Positions 47,001-57,393 of a stretch of 64,000 nt of DNA are shown piece after piece. The notes below the pieces were generated by a model. The model worked only from the letters and a program-made list of their open reading frames with translations. It made no database searches and was not told where the DNA came from. The stretch is from Ricinus communis (lineage: Eukaryota; Streptophyta; Magnoliopsida; Malpighiales; Euphorbiaceae), in assembly GCF_019578655.1 (NCBI RefSeq), contig NC_063258.1:18356802-18420801 (forward strand). The letters are read 5' to 3'. The translations under genes and the position numbers were made by a program. How positions within the stretch are numbered: the stretch's first letter is position 1; each line of letters starts with the position of its first letter.

Positions 47001-47065
47001 ATTCTACGACGCTTGTATGCTTCCTGGCTAATGTTTATTGGTTAGCATGTGATGGGGGTGTTACA
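44002..47065 (+). mobile_element. 3' LTR of element D, enlarged by an internal duplication
   Basis: It starts TGTAACGCC and ends GGTGTTACA, with matching inverted ends. At 3064 bp it is long; about 2314 bp remain when the duplicated 750-bp block is counted once. No gene is present. The minus-strand frame at 45779-46090 lies inside the duplication and has no recognisable domain. Short motifs such as 'GATGAGGCGGAGCAGC' repeat within each copy. Promoter elements are expected in an LTR, but I could not single one out. Confidence 0.9.
45371..46870 (+). repeat. Tandem 750-bp duplication within the LTR of element D
   Basis: Bases 45371-46120 are repeated at 46121-46870, both starting AAGGAGGTTCTTATATGC. 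I see only a few substitutions (for example GTGAGTGG against GTGAATGG, and GAGGCGGAG against GAGGCAGAG) and one small length difference near 45941/46691. The junction lies at 'CCTTATAAGG', where the short AAGG at both ends could have mediated the event. Confidence 0.95.
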
Positions 47066-48558
47066 CAAGTGCTAATATATTGTTCATTTATTTTTTTGTT
47101 GTGGCTTGGGACGACAAATATTGCTCCCGGGATTCATGTAAAACAATTGCCATTTAATTTTGCTGGCCAGCATATAACATGTGAATCATGTGATATCCTT
47201 TGATCATTTACATTTTCCATATGATTTTGCAAATATTTGTCAAGCCGGTCACAACAACCTTTTATATCCGTACGCAAGTGCTCAAATTTAAAATTTGCAT
47301 TGAACTTATAAACACTTGTATATAAACATAACCAATCAATAAACAAACTACAAACATTTAAATAATCAAAACAATTCACCTCAATCACATAATTTCACCA
47401 CATGTTCACACTAATCTCAATCACACAATTTCACCCAAAAAGTCTATCAATTTATACTCACCTTTTAGATACTAATTACATTATGGACAACCTGTATTTC
47501 CTTCTCGAGCTTCACCGATGCCTTGAGATCCTAAAATATGACATATATTTGGTAAAAAATATACCTACAATAAGTGTTTACGCTTGGTATGCAATTAGTA
47601 TATATTCAGGATATGCTCTTTATATGTGTAAGCTTAACATTTATGCACAATTCTTTCCTATTGGACAGCTTGACCTTGCTAGACCTGAGAGTCAATAACT
47701 TTCACTACAGAATTCTAAATTAGTTGATTCCTTTTTTCTATAAAACTAGACACATAGGGCTCTAACATATACAAAACTTATCACAATATAAGCTCTAAAA
47801 AATTAATGGTGAATTTTTGTATCCAAACTTAGCTCTACAAAAAAATAATTTGAGCAAGTCTCATTCGGTTTAGAATTTCTCAAGTTACACAAGTCCAATT
47901 GAGAAATCCTATTCCAGAAACTTTATTAACATATAAAGGAACAACTTTCATGTTTTAAACTTCATCTAGTTTGGCCTCTAAAGTCCGCATACTATTTGGG
48001 AAACACTGGACTGCCTACAGAAAGAGCAAACAGAATCAACCTCACTCCAAGGGCGATTTCCCATTACACACATATTATTTTATTAAATTGCATCAGATGG
48101 TTTTAGATAACATAAAAAGGAAGAAAACTCATGTTTAACAATTTGTCTAATTCAGCCCCTAAGGGTCTCATATTTTATTAAACAAAGGAAAACACTATGC
48201 AGTAGATAAAATTTAACCAGTCCCAATCAAAGAAGAATTTCTCATATAATTGCTCTGAAATAGAATTTAGGGACTATGAAATCACTTCACACCATATAAT
48301 CATATAATTTCAATTATAATATAGAATAAAAATAAGTAACTTACCCAAATCATTAGCTGAAATCAACAAGATTTAGGTTTAGGAGTTTGAGAGAAAAAGG
48401 GAAAGGAATTAGATATAGATTTTTTTGTTTTTTTTTATACAGGAGTTATAGCTTAATAAAGAGATACACTAGAGTTTTCTAGTGTTTCTTTTTTCACAAG
48501 ATAAGGACACTCCCATACACATCCACTACCTCCATACACATCCACTATCTTATATTTA

Positions 48559-48595
<37 letters not shown>

Positions 48596-48764
48596 CATCA
48601 TTCTTTTGTTATATTTTAATCAATTTTCAAATAAAAGTCCAAATCAATCTATATAAATGAGTCAACTAGATTCAATTCCTTATATATTTATCTATTGACT
48701 CAACTTTTAATTTTATAATACCTCAAATACATCCTATATTACACATACTAAAATATGTCATTGC
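47066..48764. other. Unclassified AT-rich segment, possibly an old LTR in minus orientation
   Basis: No convincing gene is present; frames at 47134-47388 and 47402-47698 are AT-rich and resemble nothing I know. The segment at about 47690-48360 has the look of a plant gypsy LTR read on the minus strand, with phrases such as 'AAAACTAGACACATA' (compare 'AAAACTAGACGCATA' at about 45003 in the LTR of element D). I found no clear ends. A short direct repeat, 'CATACACATCCACTA', occurs twice near 48515 and 48535. Confidence 0.4.
48561..48595. repeat. (ATT)n microsatellite
   Basis: About eleven tandem ATT/TTA trinucleotides in an AT-rich background, next to a short 'ATCATCATT' tail. Confidence 0.95.
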
Positions 48765-48769
48765 AATGC

Positions 48770-49163
48770 TATGACAGCCTGGCCGGGAGAAGTGGTCCAA
48801 CAAGGGTCGAAAGTGGACGCTTGAGCAAAGATAAGATGCCCCGGACAAGGAGCTGGCTTTTGGCGGGATGCGGGATGGCAGCATTCTAAGGTACAGTACA
48901 TGAATTACTTGAATTGCACATCAAAATGGAGCGGGGAATGATCTATAACATATATGTAAAAATTTGGAACTAATCACATGAGCCGCCTTTTGGTTGTTTT
49001 GCTGTAGAGTTATAGGAACTCCAAAGTTAAACGTGGTTCAGAGAAATTCCAGGATGGGGGACCTCTTTGGAAGTTCTCGAACCCGCTAAAAAGGCAAAAT
49101 CGTGAGGCTAGTAGGGGACCAATGTGGACAATATCTCATGTGATTTGGTTCTGGGTCGTTTCA
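48770..49163 (+). mobile_element. 5' LTR of the Cassandra element
   Basis: 394 bp, from TATGACAGCC to GGGTCGTTTCA. It is clearly related to the 3' LTR over its whole length but has many substitutions and small indels. Its 5S-like part (about 49008-49077) has lost four bases within box A (CGTGGTTCAG against CGTGCTTGGTTCAG in the 3' LTR). Confidence 0.88.
49008..49077 (+). ncRNA. 5S rRNA-like segment in 5' LTR (degenerate)
   Basis: 'GAACTCCAAAGTTAAACGTG' followed by GTTCAGAGAAATTCC and 'AGGATGGGGGACCTCTTTGG' follows the internal promoter of plant 5S rRNA genes, which have AAGTTAAGCGTGCTTGG and AGGATGGGTGACC. Box A is damaged here. It is part of an LTR, not a ribosomal gene. Confidence 0.78.
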
Positions 49164-49165
49164 AA

Positions 49166-49177
49166 TGGTATCAGAGC
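49166..49177 (+). other. Primer binding site of the Cassandra element (tRNA-Met)
   Basis: TGGTATCAGAGC is the standard complement of the 3' end of plant initiator tRNA-Met. It lies two bases after the 5' LTR. Confidence 0.93.
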
Positions 49178-49234
49178 AGGACCCCTCTAGTAGATGTGTG
49201 GTTTGAGGATGAACTGGGCGGAAGCTGGTGGGTA

Positions 49235-49623
49235 TGTGATGCCCGGAGAAGTCGTCGACGAGGGCCTAAGTGACGCTAGGGTAAAGATAAGATGCCCGGG
49301 ACAAGGAGCGACTTCGCGTGCTTCTAGGATAGCAGCACTTTAAGGTACGGGGGTATATGAATGAATCGAATTTCACATTGAAATGGGACGGGGAGTGATA
49401 GATACCATATATGTAAAGAGTTGGAACTAATCACATAAGACACATTTGGTTGCTTCGCTGTAGAGTTGTAGGAACTCTAAAGTTAAACGTGCTTGGTTCA
49501 GAGAAATTCCAGGATGGGGGACCTATTGGGAGGTTCTAGAACCCACCAAAGGGACAAAACTGTGAGGCCAGTGGAGAGCCAAAGCGGACAGTATCTCGTG
49601 TGATCTGGTTCCGGGACGTTACA
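49235..49623 (+). mobile_element. 3' LTR of the Cassandra element
   Basis: 389 bp, from TGTGATGCCCGG to GGGACGTTACA. It is better preserved than the 5' LTR at its ends and in its 5S-like segment. A purine-rich stretch (GGGCGGAAGCTGGTGGG, about 49216-49232) before it is the likely polypurine tract. Confidence 0.9.
49470..49537 (+). ncRNA. 5S rRNA-like segment in 3' LTR
   Basis: It contains AAGTTAAACGTGCTTGG (box A, one mismatch to the plant 5S gene) at 49480-49496 and 'AGGATGGGGGACCTATTGGG' with AGGTTCT (box C and following) from 49511. The spacing resembles a 5S gene, so RNA polymerase III promoter activity is conceivable. The start and end of a real 5S gene are missing. Confidence 0.82.
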
Positions 49624-49628
49624 AATGC

Positions 49629-52600
49629 ACTTTGACAAATACAAAATAAATGAAAGATGTGGAATTCATATAATCAAATGGAATGATTTGAGATGCATAT
49701 GCTTAAGTGTATTTTATGAAATACATGCAAATTTAAATAAAGTGCTTGTGGTTAAGCTCAAGGATATTACACTTTCGCACTATAAAAATCGCATGCAAAC
49801 GAATATTTGAGGCTAGAGAGCCTATTATTTCAATTTTCTACCTTGTAAGAAATCAAGTTATGAGCTGTTTAAAGAACTTTATAGACATATCAAGCTTCGC
49901 GTTAGAGAACATAGACTTATCGCTCATACCCTTCCATTCTTTTATGTTCTTTTTCTACCCTTATTTGATCCTTACCCTTAGTTGTTTGAAAGAAAACAAA
50001 GAACTTGTGATTTGTTTCCTTATAGGATCCAAATCCTACCTATGTTCTCATTTTGTTTGTTTATTTTGTGTGTCTCTTTCTAATCTTTGTCTAATATGAT
50101 AGTTTAGTTTTATTTGGTGAGCATGAACACGAGGGTTGAGTGAAAGCGCATGGAAGCGGCAATCATAAGAACCGATATAATGTCTCTTAAGCATGTATTC
50201 TATACAAGAACAGAAAGACAAAAGCAAAATGCTTTTAGGTTTAATAACCAATTATCATTCAAATTCAACTTAATAATAAGGATTTACGTCCATCTAGGAT
50301 AAAGATAACCTTCCTAACAAAAATGGATGACTAAAGAAAGTCCTAGTTACTTGAAAATATGTTTAGTTTTATTTAGGGAGCATAAACACTGTTATTGAGA
50401 GAAAGTGCATGGAAGCAACAATTACAGACAACGATCCAATGCTTAAATGAATGCAAAAAAAAAAAAATTAATTGATCGAGTGTTCATATCATTCTCTAAA
50501 TGATCGTAGATGATTCTTTTGGAGGAAAGAGGGAAAGATGAGAATTGAGGCATGAACAAATATTCTGATTTAGGAATTGCACCATTGGAATCTCCATCAT
50601 TCTTTATTCCACTAGGCACAACGAAACATGATAACACAATGATTATCTTAAGGAATCATGGAAATACAATTGATAAGCTTGACCAGTGGCATTAGGGCTT
50701 GGCTTTAAGATCAAACAAGATGAGATGTGAATCCATACGAGTAAGATAGAAATCATAATGTTATCATTGAATCCAAACATAATATAATAAGGAATGTGAG
50801 CTTTTTGATCTTTAGGATGCATGTAATTAAGTAATTTGGTTTAGAGTGTTATTAGTTAGGTCCACATGAGTTTCCCCTTATTTTTATTAAGTTGGTTGAT
50901 AAAATTTGGGATCTCCACCATTCCTTGTTCCTCAAGGCACGAGGACTCTTGATGACATAATGATTGCTGTAAGGACTAGTTATAGTCCCAAATTTGATGA
51001 TCAAGCAGGACGAGATGTAAATCGATGCGCATAAAGGAGAAGTCATGTTGTTTTCAATAAACCCAAGCATAGTACATGTGGAAATGCGAGCATTTTATTT
51101 TTCGGGATGCATATAATAAAGTTATTTGGGGCGGAATATTATTAAGTAGGCCCATGCGAATTTTCCCTTATTTTTGTTAAACTAGCTTATAAAATTTAAG
51201 ACTACAAAAGTTGTTGACTAGTCAACTCCTCTCTCGTTCTTAATTTGACTTCAGTTTATTCATCTTTTATTTATTTATTCATATTTAGCTTATAGTTTAT
51301 TCTTCTAATGGAATAAAGACTTTCGTACTATAAATATGAATGCAGTCGAATACTTGAGGCTAATGAGCATATTATTTCAATTTTCTACCTTACCAGATAT
51401 CAAGTTATGGGTTCTTGTAAGAACTTTATGGACTTATCAACACTCGTGCTAGTGAGCGTAGACTTATTCCTCATGTCCTTCCTTTCTTTTGTGTTCTATA
51501 TATACTCCTATGTTAAAATTAATTCAATTTGATTCTAATTCTTAGCCGTATCGAAGAGAACAACGAACTTGTAATTTCTTTCCTTATCGGATTAGAAATC
51601 CAAAGTATGTTCTTATTTTGTTCGTCTCTTTTCTGCCTCTCTTTCTAATCTTTGTCTAATATGATGGTTTAGTTTTATTTAGGGAGCATAAACACAAGTG
51701 TTGAGTGAAAGCGAATGGAAGCATCAATCATAGGCACCGATCCAATGCGTCTACAAATGCGAAGAAAGAAAATTAGTTGATCAAGTATTAATATCATTCT
51801 TCAGATGATTGTGGACGGATTTAATAAGGAAAGAAGGAACAATGAGAATCGAAGCATGCCTAGATATTTTTATTCATGATTTGCACCATTGGGATCTCCC
51901 TCATTCCTTGCTTCTCTAAGGATGAGGACTTCTGATGACACAAGGATTGATGCAAGGAATCATGGGAGCACAATTAACAAGCTTGACCGGTGGCATTGGA
52001 CCTTTGGTTGATGATCAAGCACGACAAGACGTAAATCCATGCTCGTAAGGGAGAATTCATGTTATCTTTGCTTATTCCAAGTATAATACAAGCCAAAATT
52101 CAAGCGCTTTGCTATTTGAAATGCATGTAATGAAGTATTTTGGATCACAGTGTTTTTATGTAGGCCCACGTGAATTTACCCTTATTTTTGTTAAGCTGGC
52201 TCATAAAATTTGGATCAAATTTATCGACACTTGCGCTAACGAGCATAGACTTATACCTTATGTCCTTCCTTTCTCTTGTGTTCTTTATTTTCCCTTATGT
52301 TTAAATCAATTCGATTTGATCCTTATACTAAGCCGTATGAAAGATAACAAAGAACTTGTGATTCCTTTCCTTATCGGATCTGAAATCCTACTTAAATTCT
52401 CATTTTTTTACTTCTTTTGTGTCTCTCTTTCTAACCTCTGTCAAGTATGATGGTTTGATTTTATTTGGGGAGCATAAACACGACTGTTGAGTGAAAGCAC
52501 ATGGAAGCGGCAATCATAGGCATCGATCCAATGCTTCGATGAATGTGAAGAAAAAAATTGGTTGATCGTGTATTGATATCACTCTACGAATGATCACGGA

Positions 52601-52869
52601 CGAATCTTTTGGAGGGAAAAGGGAACGACAGGAATCGAGGCACGCTCAAATATTCTAATTTGGGATTTGCACCATTGGGATCTCCATCCTTCCTTGTTCC
52701 TGTAGGCACGAGGACTCCTGATGATGCAAGGTTTGGCGTAAAGAATTCTGGGCATGCAATTGACAAGCTTGACCGATAGCATTGGGCCTTAGCTTGATGG
52801 TCAAGTAGAACGAAATGTAAATCCATGTGTGTAAGTGAGAAATCATGTTATTTTTTATTAATCCAAGAG
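49629..52869 (+). repeat. 1-kb repeat, plus orientation, several partial units
   Basis: Apart from about 145 bases of unassigned sequence (49629-49774), this is a row of 1-kb repeat units with internal deletions. The marker 'CTTGACCAGTGGCATTAGGG' occurs near 50676 and recurs as 'CTTGACCGGTGGCATTGG' near 51978 and 'CTTGACCGATAGCATTGGG' near 52771. 'GTTAAGCTGGCTCATAAAAT' or variants recur near 50888, 51178 and 52190. Spacings are irregular (0.8-1.3 kb), so units have been partly deleted. No gene was found; the short frames differ from unit to unit. Confidence 0.82.
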
Positions 52870-52874
52870 TAATA

Positions 52875-54273
52875 TGATAGGCTATTTGTGTAGCTAAAAT
52901 CTAAGGCAGTGAACCTATCGATGCAGACTAACACAAATGGTGAGTATCAAGGTCGTATTCTCGAGAAAGGGTGATCCTAGATCTACTGCAGTGTCTTATG
53001 TTATCTAACCTAAACAAAATTGATGAAGTATTATGCTATGATTAAATATGAACAAAATAATTAACTAAGTGTCAAATAATCTGAAAGGATTTAGGAAAAC
53101 TCTCGAAGGAAAAAGCAAACCCTAATTGCAATTACCCCTGGATGAATTCTTAACTGAATTCGGTCTCCCTCTCGAGATAACCGAATTCCTAAACCTAATA
53201 ACCTAAATTTGGAATCTCTTCCTAACGATCGATTATTCGATTAGCATTAAGGTTTAACCTGCCTCTATTAAGCTTTGTTAATTCTTAATCCGGCTAGTCA
53301 ATTACCCTTATCTCTAAGTGATCATTAACCAATTCTTGCTATTCAAATTTCTAAATACTAAATGAATTTCTAAATTACATAAAGTAATCTAAATAGTACA
53401 ACTCACAACGTCTCATGAATAAAGTGATTTCTCATTAATAATGAAAGCAAGAAGAGACAAGCATTGATAATCAAAATCTCATAAGCATTAAAATCAATCC
53501 AACAACATAGGAACCCAAATGGGTTTGACAAATTTAGTTATTCATACTAATAAGCAGCAAAAAGTAAAGAATAGATTCAGAAAAGTAAATTGAAGGCATG
53601 TACACCCTTCTTCTTCAAGTTGGATGAAAAAATCCTAAATTCCCAATTCAGAATAGTAAACCCTAATTTCCCTCTTGAATGCTCCCAAATCTTGTCTTGA
53701 TCTTCAATTTGGTGTTAAAACAATTGTAATCCTTCCTTCTATAGATAAATTGATCTTCTAAGGTCGAGTATTAAGTCTGGAATAAGATGATTTAAGCTTG
53801 TATATGTGAAATCAAGTCAGAAAATCGAACCCTAATTCAGCAAATCGTTTTTGCCTATATAATTCCTTCAACACGGCCGTGGTCAAGCCCGTGCTATCCA
53901 GGCCGTGCTGGACCTCCGCATTCCATAACTCGCGATTTCTTCCAGGTCGTGCCCTAGCCGGTGTTGAGCCACCACGGGCCGTGGTGGCTTCGGAAACCGT
54001 GCCAAAATGGCACTCTTGAAGGGCAACTATTTGATGGTTCAGCACGACCAGAGTCCAGGCCATGCCCAACCTTGGAATGCTAGTCCTTGCTCAACTTGAC
54101 GGATTTTGTTCTGTAATTGTGCGTATTTCCCTCGATTATCGATAATGTCCCTCGATAATGACCTTAAACGTGAAAGGAACCAAAACACAGGTGATTCTGG
54201 CATAAAACGAGATAACTATGCACAAAAATGTAAACAATTGGGCATGTAAATATGTATAAAATGATGCATATCA
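52875..54273 (-). mobile_element. Solo LTR of an Athila-like element
   Basis: A 1399-bp LTR alone, starting TGATAGGC and ending CATATCA on the plus strand. It is flanked by the 5-bp duplication TAATA (52870-52874 and 54274-54278). Its first part, 'AAAATCTAAGGCAGTGAACC' and 'GAGTATCAAGGTCGTATTC', matches the reverse of the LTR ends of elements E and C. Near 53870-54000 it has the ACGGCCGTG-type inverted motifs of that family. Removing it restores a continuous 1-kb repeat ('AAGAGTAATA' joined to 'CAAGCTAGAATTC', as at about 39308). Solo LTRs arise by recombination between the two LTRs of an element. Short minus-strand frames inside are not genes. Confidence 0.93.
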
Positions 54274-54278
54274 TAATA

Positions 54279-54510
54279 CAAGCTAGAATTCAAACTCTTT
54301 GATGTTTGAAATGCTGAAAATGAAGTAATTTTGGTCAAAGTGACATTACGTAGGCCCACGCAAATTTTCTCTTGTTTTCATTAAGCTGGCTCATAAAATG
54401 GGACTACGAGAGTTGTTGCCCAGTCAACTCTTCTCTCCTTCTTGATTTAACTTTAGTTTACTCATCTTTATTGATTTATTTATTCATATTTAGCTTCTAG
54501 TTCTTCCTCT
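54279..54510 (+). repeat. 1-kb repeat, plus orientation, end at inversion junction
   Basis: This continues the unit split by the solo LTR and ends 'CTAGTTCTTCCTCTTATG', where orientation flips. The junction is the same as at 37735. Confidence 0.84.
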
Positions 54511-56207
54511 TATGCTCACATTGTCACTTGTATTACGCTTGGATAAATCGAAAACAATGTGATTTCTCCCTTACACATGTAGATTTACGTCTCGTCCGAC
54601 TTGATCATCAAACTAAGCCCCAATGCCACTGTTGAAGCTTGTCACATGCGTTCCCAGGATTCCTTCTGCCAAACCTTGTGTCATCAGGAGTCATCGTGCC
54701 TAGAGGAACAAGGAAGGATGCAAATCCTAATAGTGCAAATCTTAAATTAGAATATTTGGGGATGCTTCGATTCTCGTTGTTCCCTCTTTCCTCTAAAAGA
54801 TTCGTCTGCAATAATCTGGAGAATGATATCAATACATGATCAACTAATAGTCTTTCTTCACCTTCGTTGAAGCATTGGATCGGTGCCTATAATTACTACT
54901 TCCACAGGCTTTCACTCAACATTCGTGATTATGCTCCCCAAATAAAATCAAACCATCATACTAAACAGAGATTAGAAAGAAAGACACAAAAGAAACAAAC
55001 GAAATGAGAATATAGGTAGGATTTGAGATCTGATAAAAAAAGAAATCATAAGTTCTTTATTCTCTTCCATACAAATAAGTGTAAGGATCAAATCAAATTG
55101 ATTTAAACACAAGGGTAGACAAAGAACACAAGAGAAAGAAAGGGAAATATAAGTCTATGCTCGCTAGGGCAATTTTTGATAAGTCCATAAAGTTCTTGAA
55201 AGAACCCATAACTTGACTTTCCACAAGGTAGAAATTGAAGTAACATGCTCATTGGCCTCAAGTATTCGGTTGCATGCGGTTTTTATAGTGCGAAAGCCCA
55301 AATTCCATATAAAGAACAAACTATAAGCTAAAGTTGAGTAAATAAATAAATAAAGATGAATAAACTAAAGTCAAATCAACAACTGAAGAGGAGTTGACTA
55401 GTCAACAGCTCTCACAGTCCCAAATTTCATGAGGCAGATTGACAAAAATAAGGCAAAATCTGTAATGGCCTACCTAATAACTCCATGACTCAAATTACTT
55501 CTTTATATGCATATCAAACATCAAAATTCTTGCATTTCCACTTGTATTTCACTTGGATTAATCAAAACCAACATGATATGTCTCTAATGTGTGTGGATTT
55601 ACACTAATCCTTGTGTCATCAGGAGTCCTCATGCTTGAAGGAATAAGGAATAGTGGAGATCCCAATGGTGCAAATCCTTAATCAGAATATTTAGGCATGC
55701 CTTGATTCTCGTCATTCCCTCTTTCCTCTAAAGTATTCCTCTGTAATTATTCAAAGAATGATATCCATACTCGATCAACTAATTTTCTTTCTTCGCATTT
55801 GTCTAAGCATTCATCAGTGCTTATGGTTGTTGCTTCCACGCGCTATCACTCAGCACTCGTGTTTATGCTCGCCAAATAAAACCAAACCATCTTATAAGAC
55901 AGAGATTAGAGAGAAGGACATAAAAGAAACAAACAAAATGAGAACATAGGTAGGATTTCATATCCAATAAGGAAAGAAATCACAAGTTCTTTATTCTCTT
56001 CCATACGGCTAAGCATAAGCATAAAATCGAATTGATTTAAACACAAAGGTAGACAAAGAATAAAAGAGAAAGGAAGGACGTGATGGATAAGTCTATACTC
56101 ACTAGTGCGAGTGTTGATAAGTCCACAAAGTTCTTGAAAGAACCCATAACTTGATTTCCCATAAGCTAGAAAACTAAAATAATATGTTCATTAGCCTCAA
56201 GTATTTG
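54511..56207 (-). repeat. 1-kb repeat, minus orientation (about 1.7 units)
   Basis: It begins 'CTCACATTGTCACTTGTATT', as at 37736. The marker 'CACTTGTATTACGCTTGG' at about 54524 recurs as 'CACTTGTATTTCACTTGG' at about 55540, a period near 1.0 kb. It contains 'GGAGTTGACTAGTCAAC', a small palindrome. It ends at 'CCTCAAGTATTTG', where the LTR of element F is inserted. No gene was found. Confidence 0.84.
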
Positions 56208-57105
56208 TGATGTGATTCTTGATGGATTTTGTAAGAAGCACATTGTAGAATTGTTTCCAAGAACATCTAAAGGTAGATTCACAAACAAAGACCTTGACCC
56301 AACACTTTACTAGAAGTGTGAACCTTGGTATAGAAGGGTTTTGGACGCCACACTCAAGATTAGAAAGAAGGTGAGTGATAAGTCTTAAAGAACGCCACAA
56401 GAACAAGTCTTGATAAGTTTACAAGTTCTTAGAAGAACCAAAAATTCAATTCTCTAAATGGAACCAATAATAAAAATATTCATTAACCTGAACCATTCGG
56501 CTATAGTGTGTTTAAATAGCCAAAGGTACAACCTTACCTTCCTTTACACGTGTAAGAAGAAATAAGAATAGGAAAGTAAAAATCAAAGACTAAATTAGAA
56601 GCTTCCTAACTAACAAAATAAGTAACTAGAGTGATTTAGGCAAGGTCTGATATAGGAAGAATGGACTAAATCAACATCTAATATTTCTAAATAACTTAAA
56701 GGGGTGGCTGCCCTTGTTTACTACACAAAATTAGTTTCTTAGGTCAAGCTCACAAGCATACACTTTCTTGTTTCCACTTTAAGCTTCTTTTCTTGCTTCC
56801 TCTTTAAGAATTTGGCCTTTCCTTATTCCTTTGAGTAAAATTTCGCCCAAAACTTAAGGATTCATTGCCCGACATGTTGAATTGGGTTAATAACAAGATT
56901 GGGCTTGATTAACTCTAGCTCTTCATATGGCTTCCAAGGCTTGGCCCAAATATATTGAATAAGACCATTTAAGTCTCTCTTCATTCTCTTGGCTCTAGCT
57001 CTTGTAATTGGGCCTCCCTTGATGAATAATGGATCACTTAGGCTTGGAATTTGATCTCCTTGACTTAGTTGGCTACTTGGTTCTTTGGGCTTTGAGGTTG
57101 CATCA
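56208..57105 (-). mobile_element. 3' LTR of element F (chromovirus, possibly CRM-like)
   Basis: On the plus strand it starts TGATGTGATTC, interrupting the 1-kb repeat. It ends GGTTGCATCA, followed by a polypurine complement (TTCCCCCCCTCTTC, 57106-57119). The ends are inverted (TGATG...CATCA). The pol frame of element F runs through the polypurine tract and about 240 bases into this LTR, a known peculiarity of some chromoviruses. The right-hand target duplication cannot be tested because the element leaves the window. Confidence 0.78.
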
Positions 57106-57388
57106 TTCCCCCCCTCTTCAACAAGATTTGTCTTCAAAATAGAACCTACATCAAAGAGAGTTAAATCACCAACATTGAGAGTAGCACTAACATTATACTC
57201 ACCGGGTAAATCAAGTTGTAGGCATTATCATCAATCCTTTCAACCACTTGAAAAGGACCATCTTCCCTTGGGAGTAATTTAGAATGCCTTTACGCGGGAA
57301 ACCTCTCCTCTCGCATATGCACCCAAACCCAATATCCAGGCTTAAAAATTACTTCCTTTCGCCCTTTGTTAGCTTGAGTATCATATTG
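56862..57388 (-). pseudogene. Integrase C-terminus of element F, left half of split gene
   Basis: From 57388 downward on the minus strand comes 'MEQYDTQANKGRKEVIFKPG', 'YWVWVHMREERFPA', a TAA stop, then GPF-module sequence ending in 'VSATLNVGDLTLFDVGS'. A one-base deletion near 57210 breaks the frame. The last frame (56862-57137) has 'NLVEEGGNDATSKPKEPSSQ' and 'GGPITRARAKRMKRDLNGLI', a basic tail common in plant gypsy polyproteins. The missing upstream part of this integrase lies at 63250-64000, beyond element E. Confidence 0.88.
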
Positions 57389-57393
57389 CTCCA

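Larger units (their letters stand above)
40001..47065 (+). mobile_element. Element D: 5'-truncated chromovirus-type Ty3/gypsy retrotransposon
   Basis: On the plus strand this runs gag with zinc knuckle, protease, reverse transcriptase, RNase H, integrase with chromodomain-like end, polypurine tract and a 3.06-kb 3' LTR. The 5' LTR and primer site are missing; the element starts inside gag, abutting the 1-kb repeat. The LTR begins TGTAACGCC and ends GGTGTTACA, as in many Tekay/Del-like plant elements. Protein sequence is closer to element A than to C. The first part of the integrase has been deleted. Because the 5' end is gone, no target duplication can be checked. Confidence 0.92.
48770..49623 (+). 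mobile_element. Cassandra-type TRIM retrotransposon, complete with target duplication
   Basis: An 854-bp element with two LTRs (48770-49163 and 49235-49623), a tRNA-Met-type primer site TGGTATCAGAGC, a 70-bp internal region and a purine-rich tract before the 3' LTR. It is flanked by a perfect 5-bp duplication, AATGC at 48765-48769 and 49624-49628. Each LTR holds a 5S rRNA-like segment with box A and box C regions. Cassandra elements are the known plant TRIMs with 5S-derived LTRs. They have no coding capacity and must borrow proteins from other elements. This copy has diverged LTRs and a mutated TG start at the 5' end (TATGAC), so it is old. Confidence 0.92.

Noticed and set aside
47134..47698. 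Two AT-rich frames of 84 and 98 codons as host genes
   Set aside because: They have no domain, biased composition, and a neighbourhood that looks like old LTR sequence.
49008..49537. Functional 5S rRNA genes
   Set aside because: Only the internal promoter region is kept. The rest of the 120-base gene does not match, and the segments sit in the LTRs of a Cassandra element.
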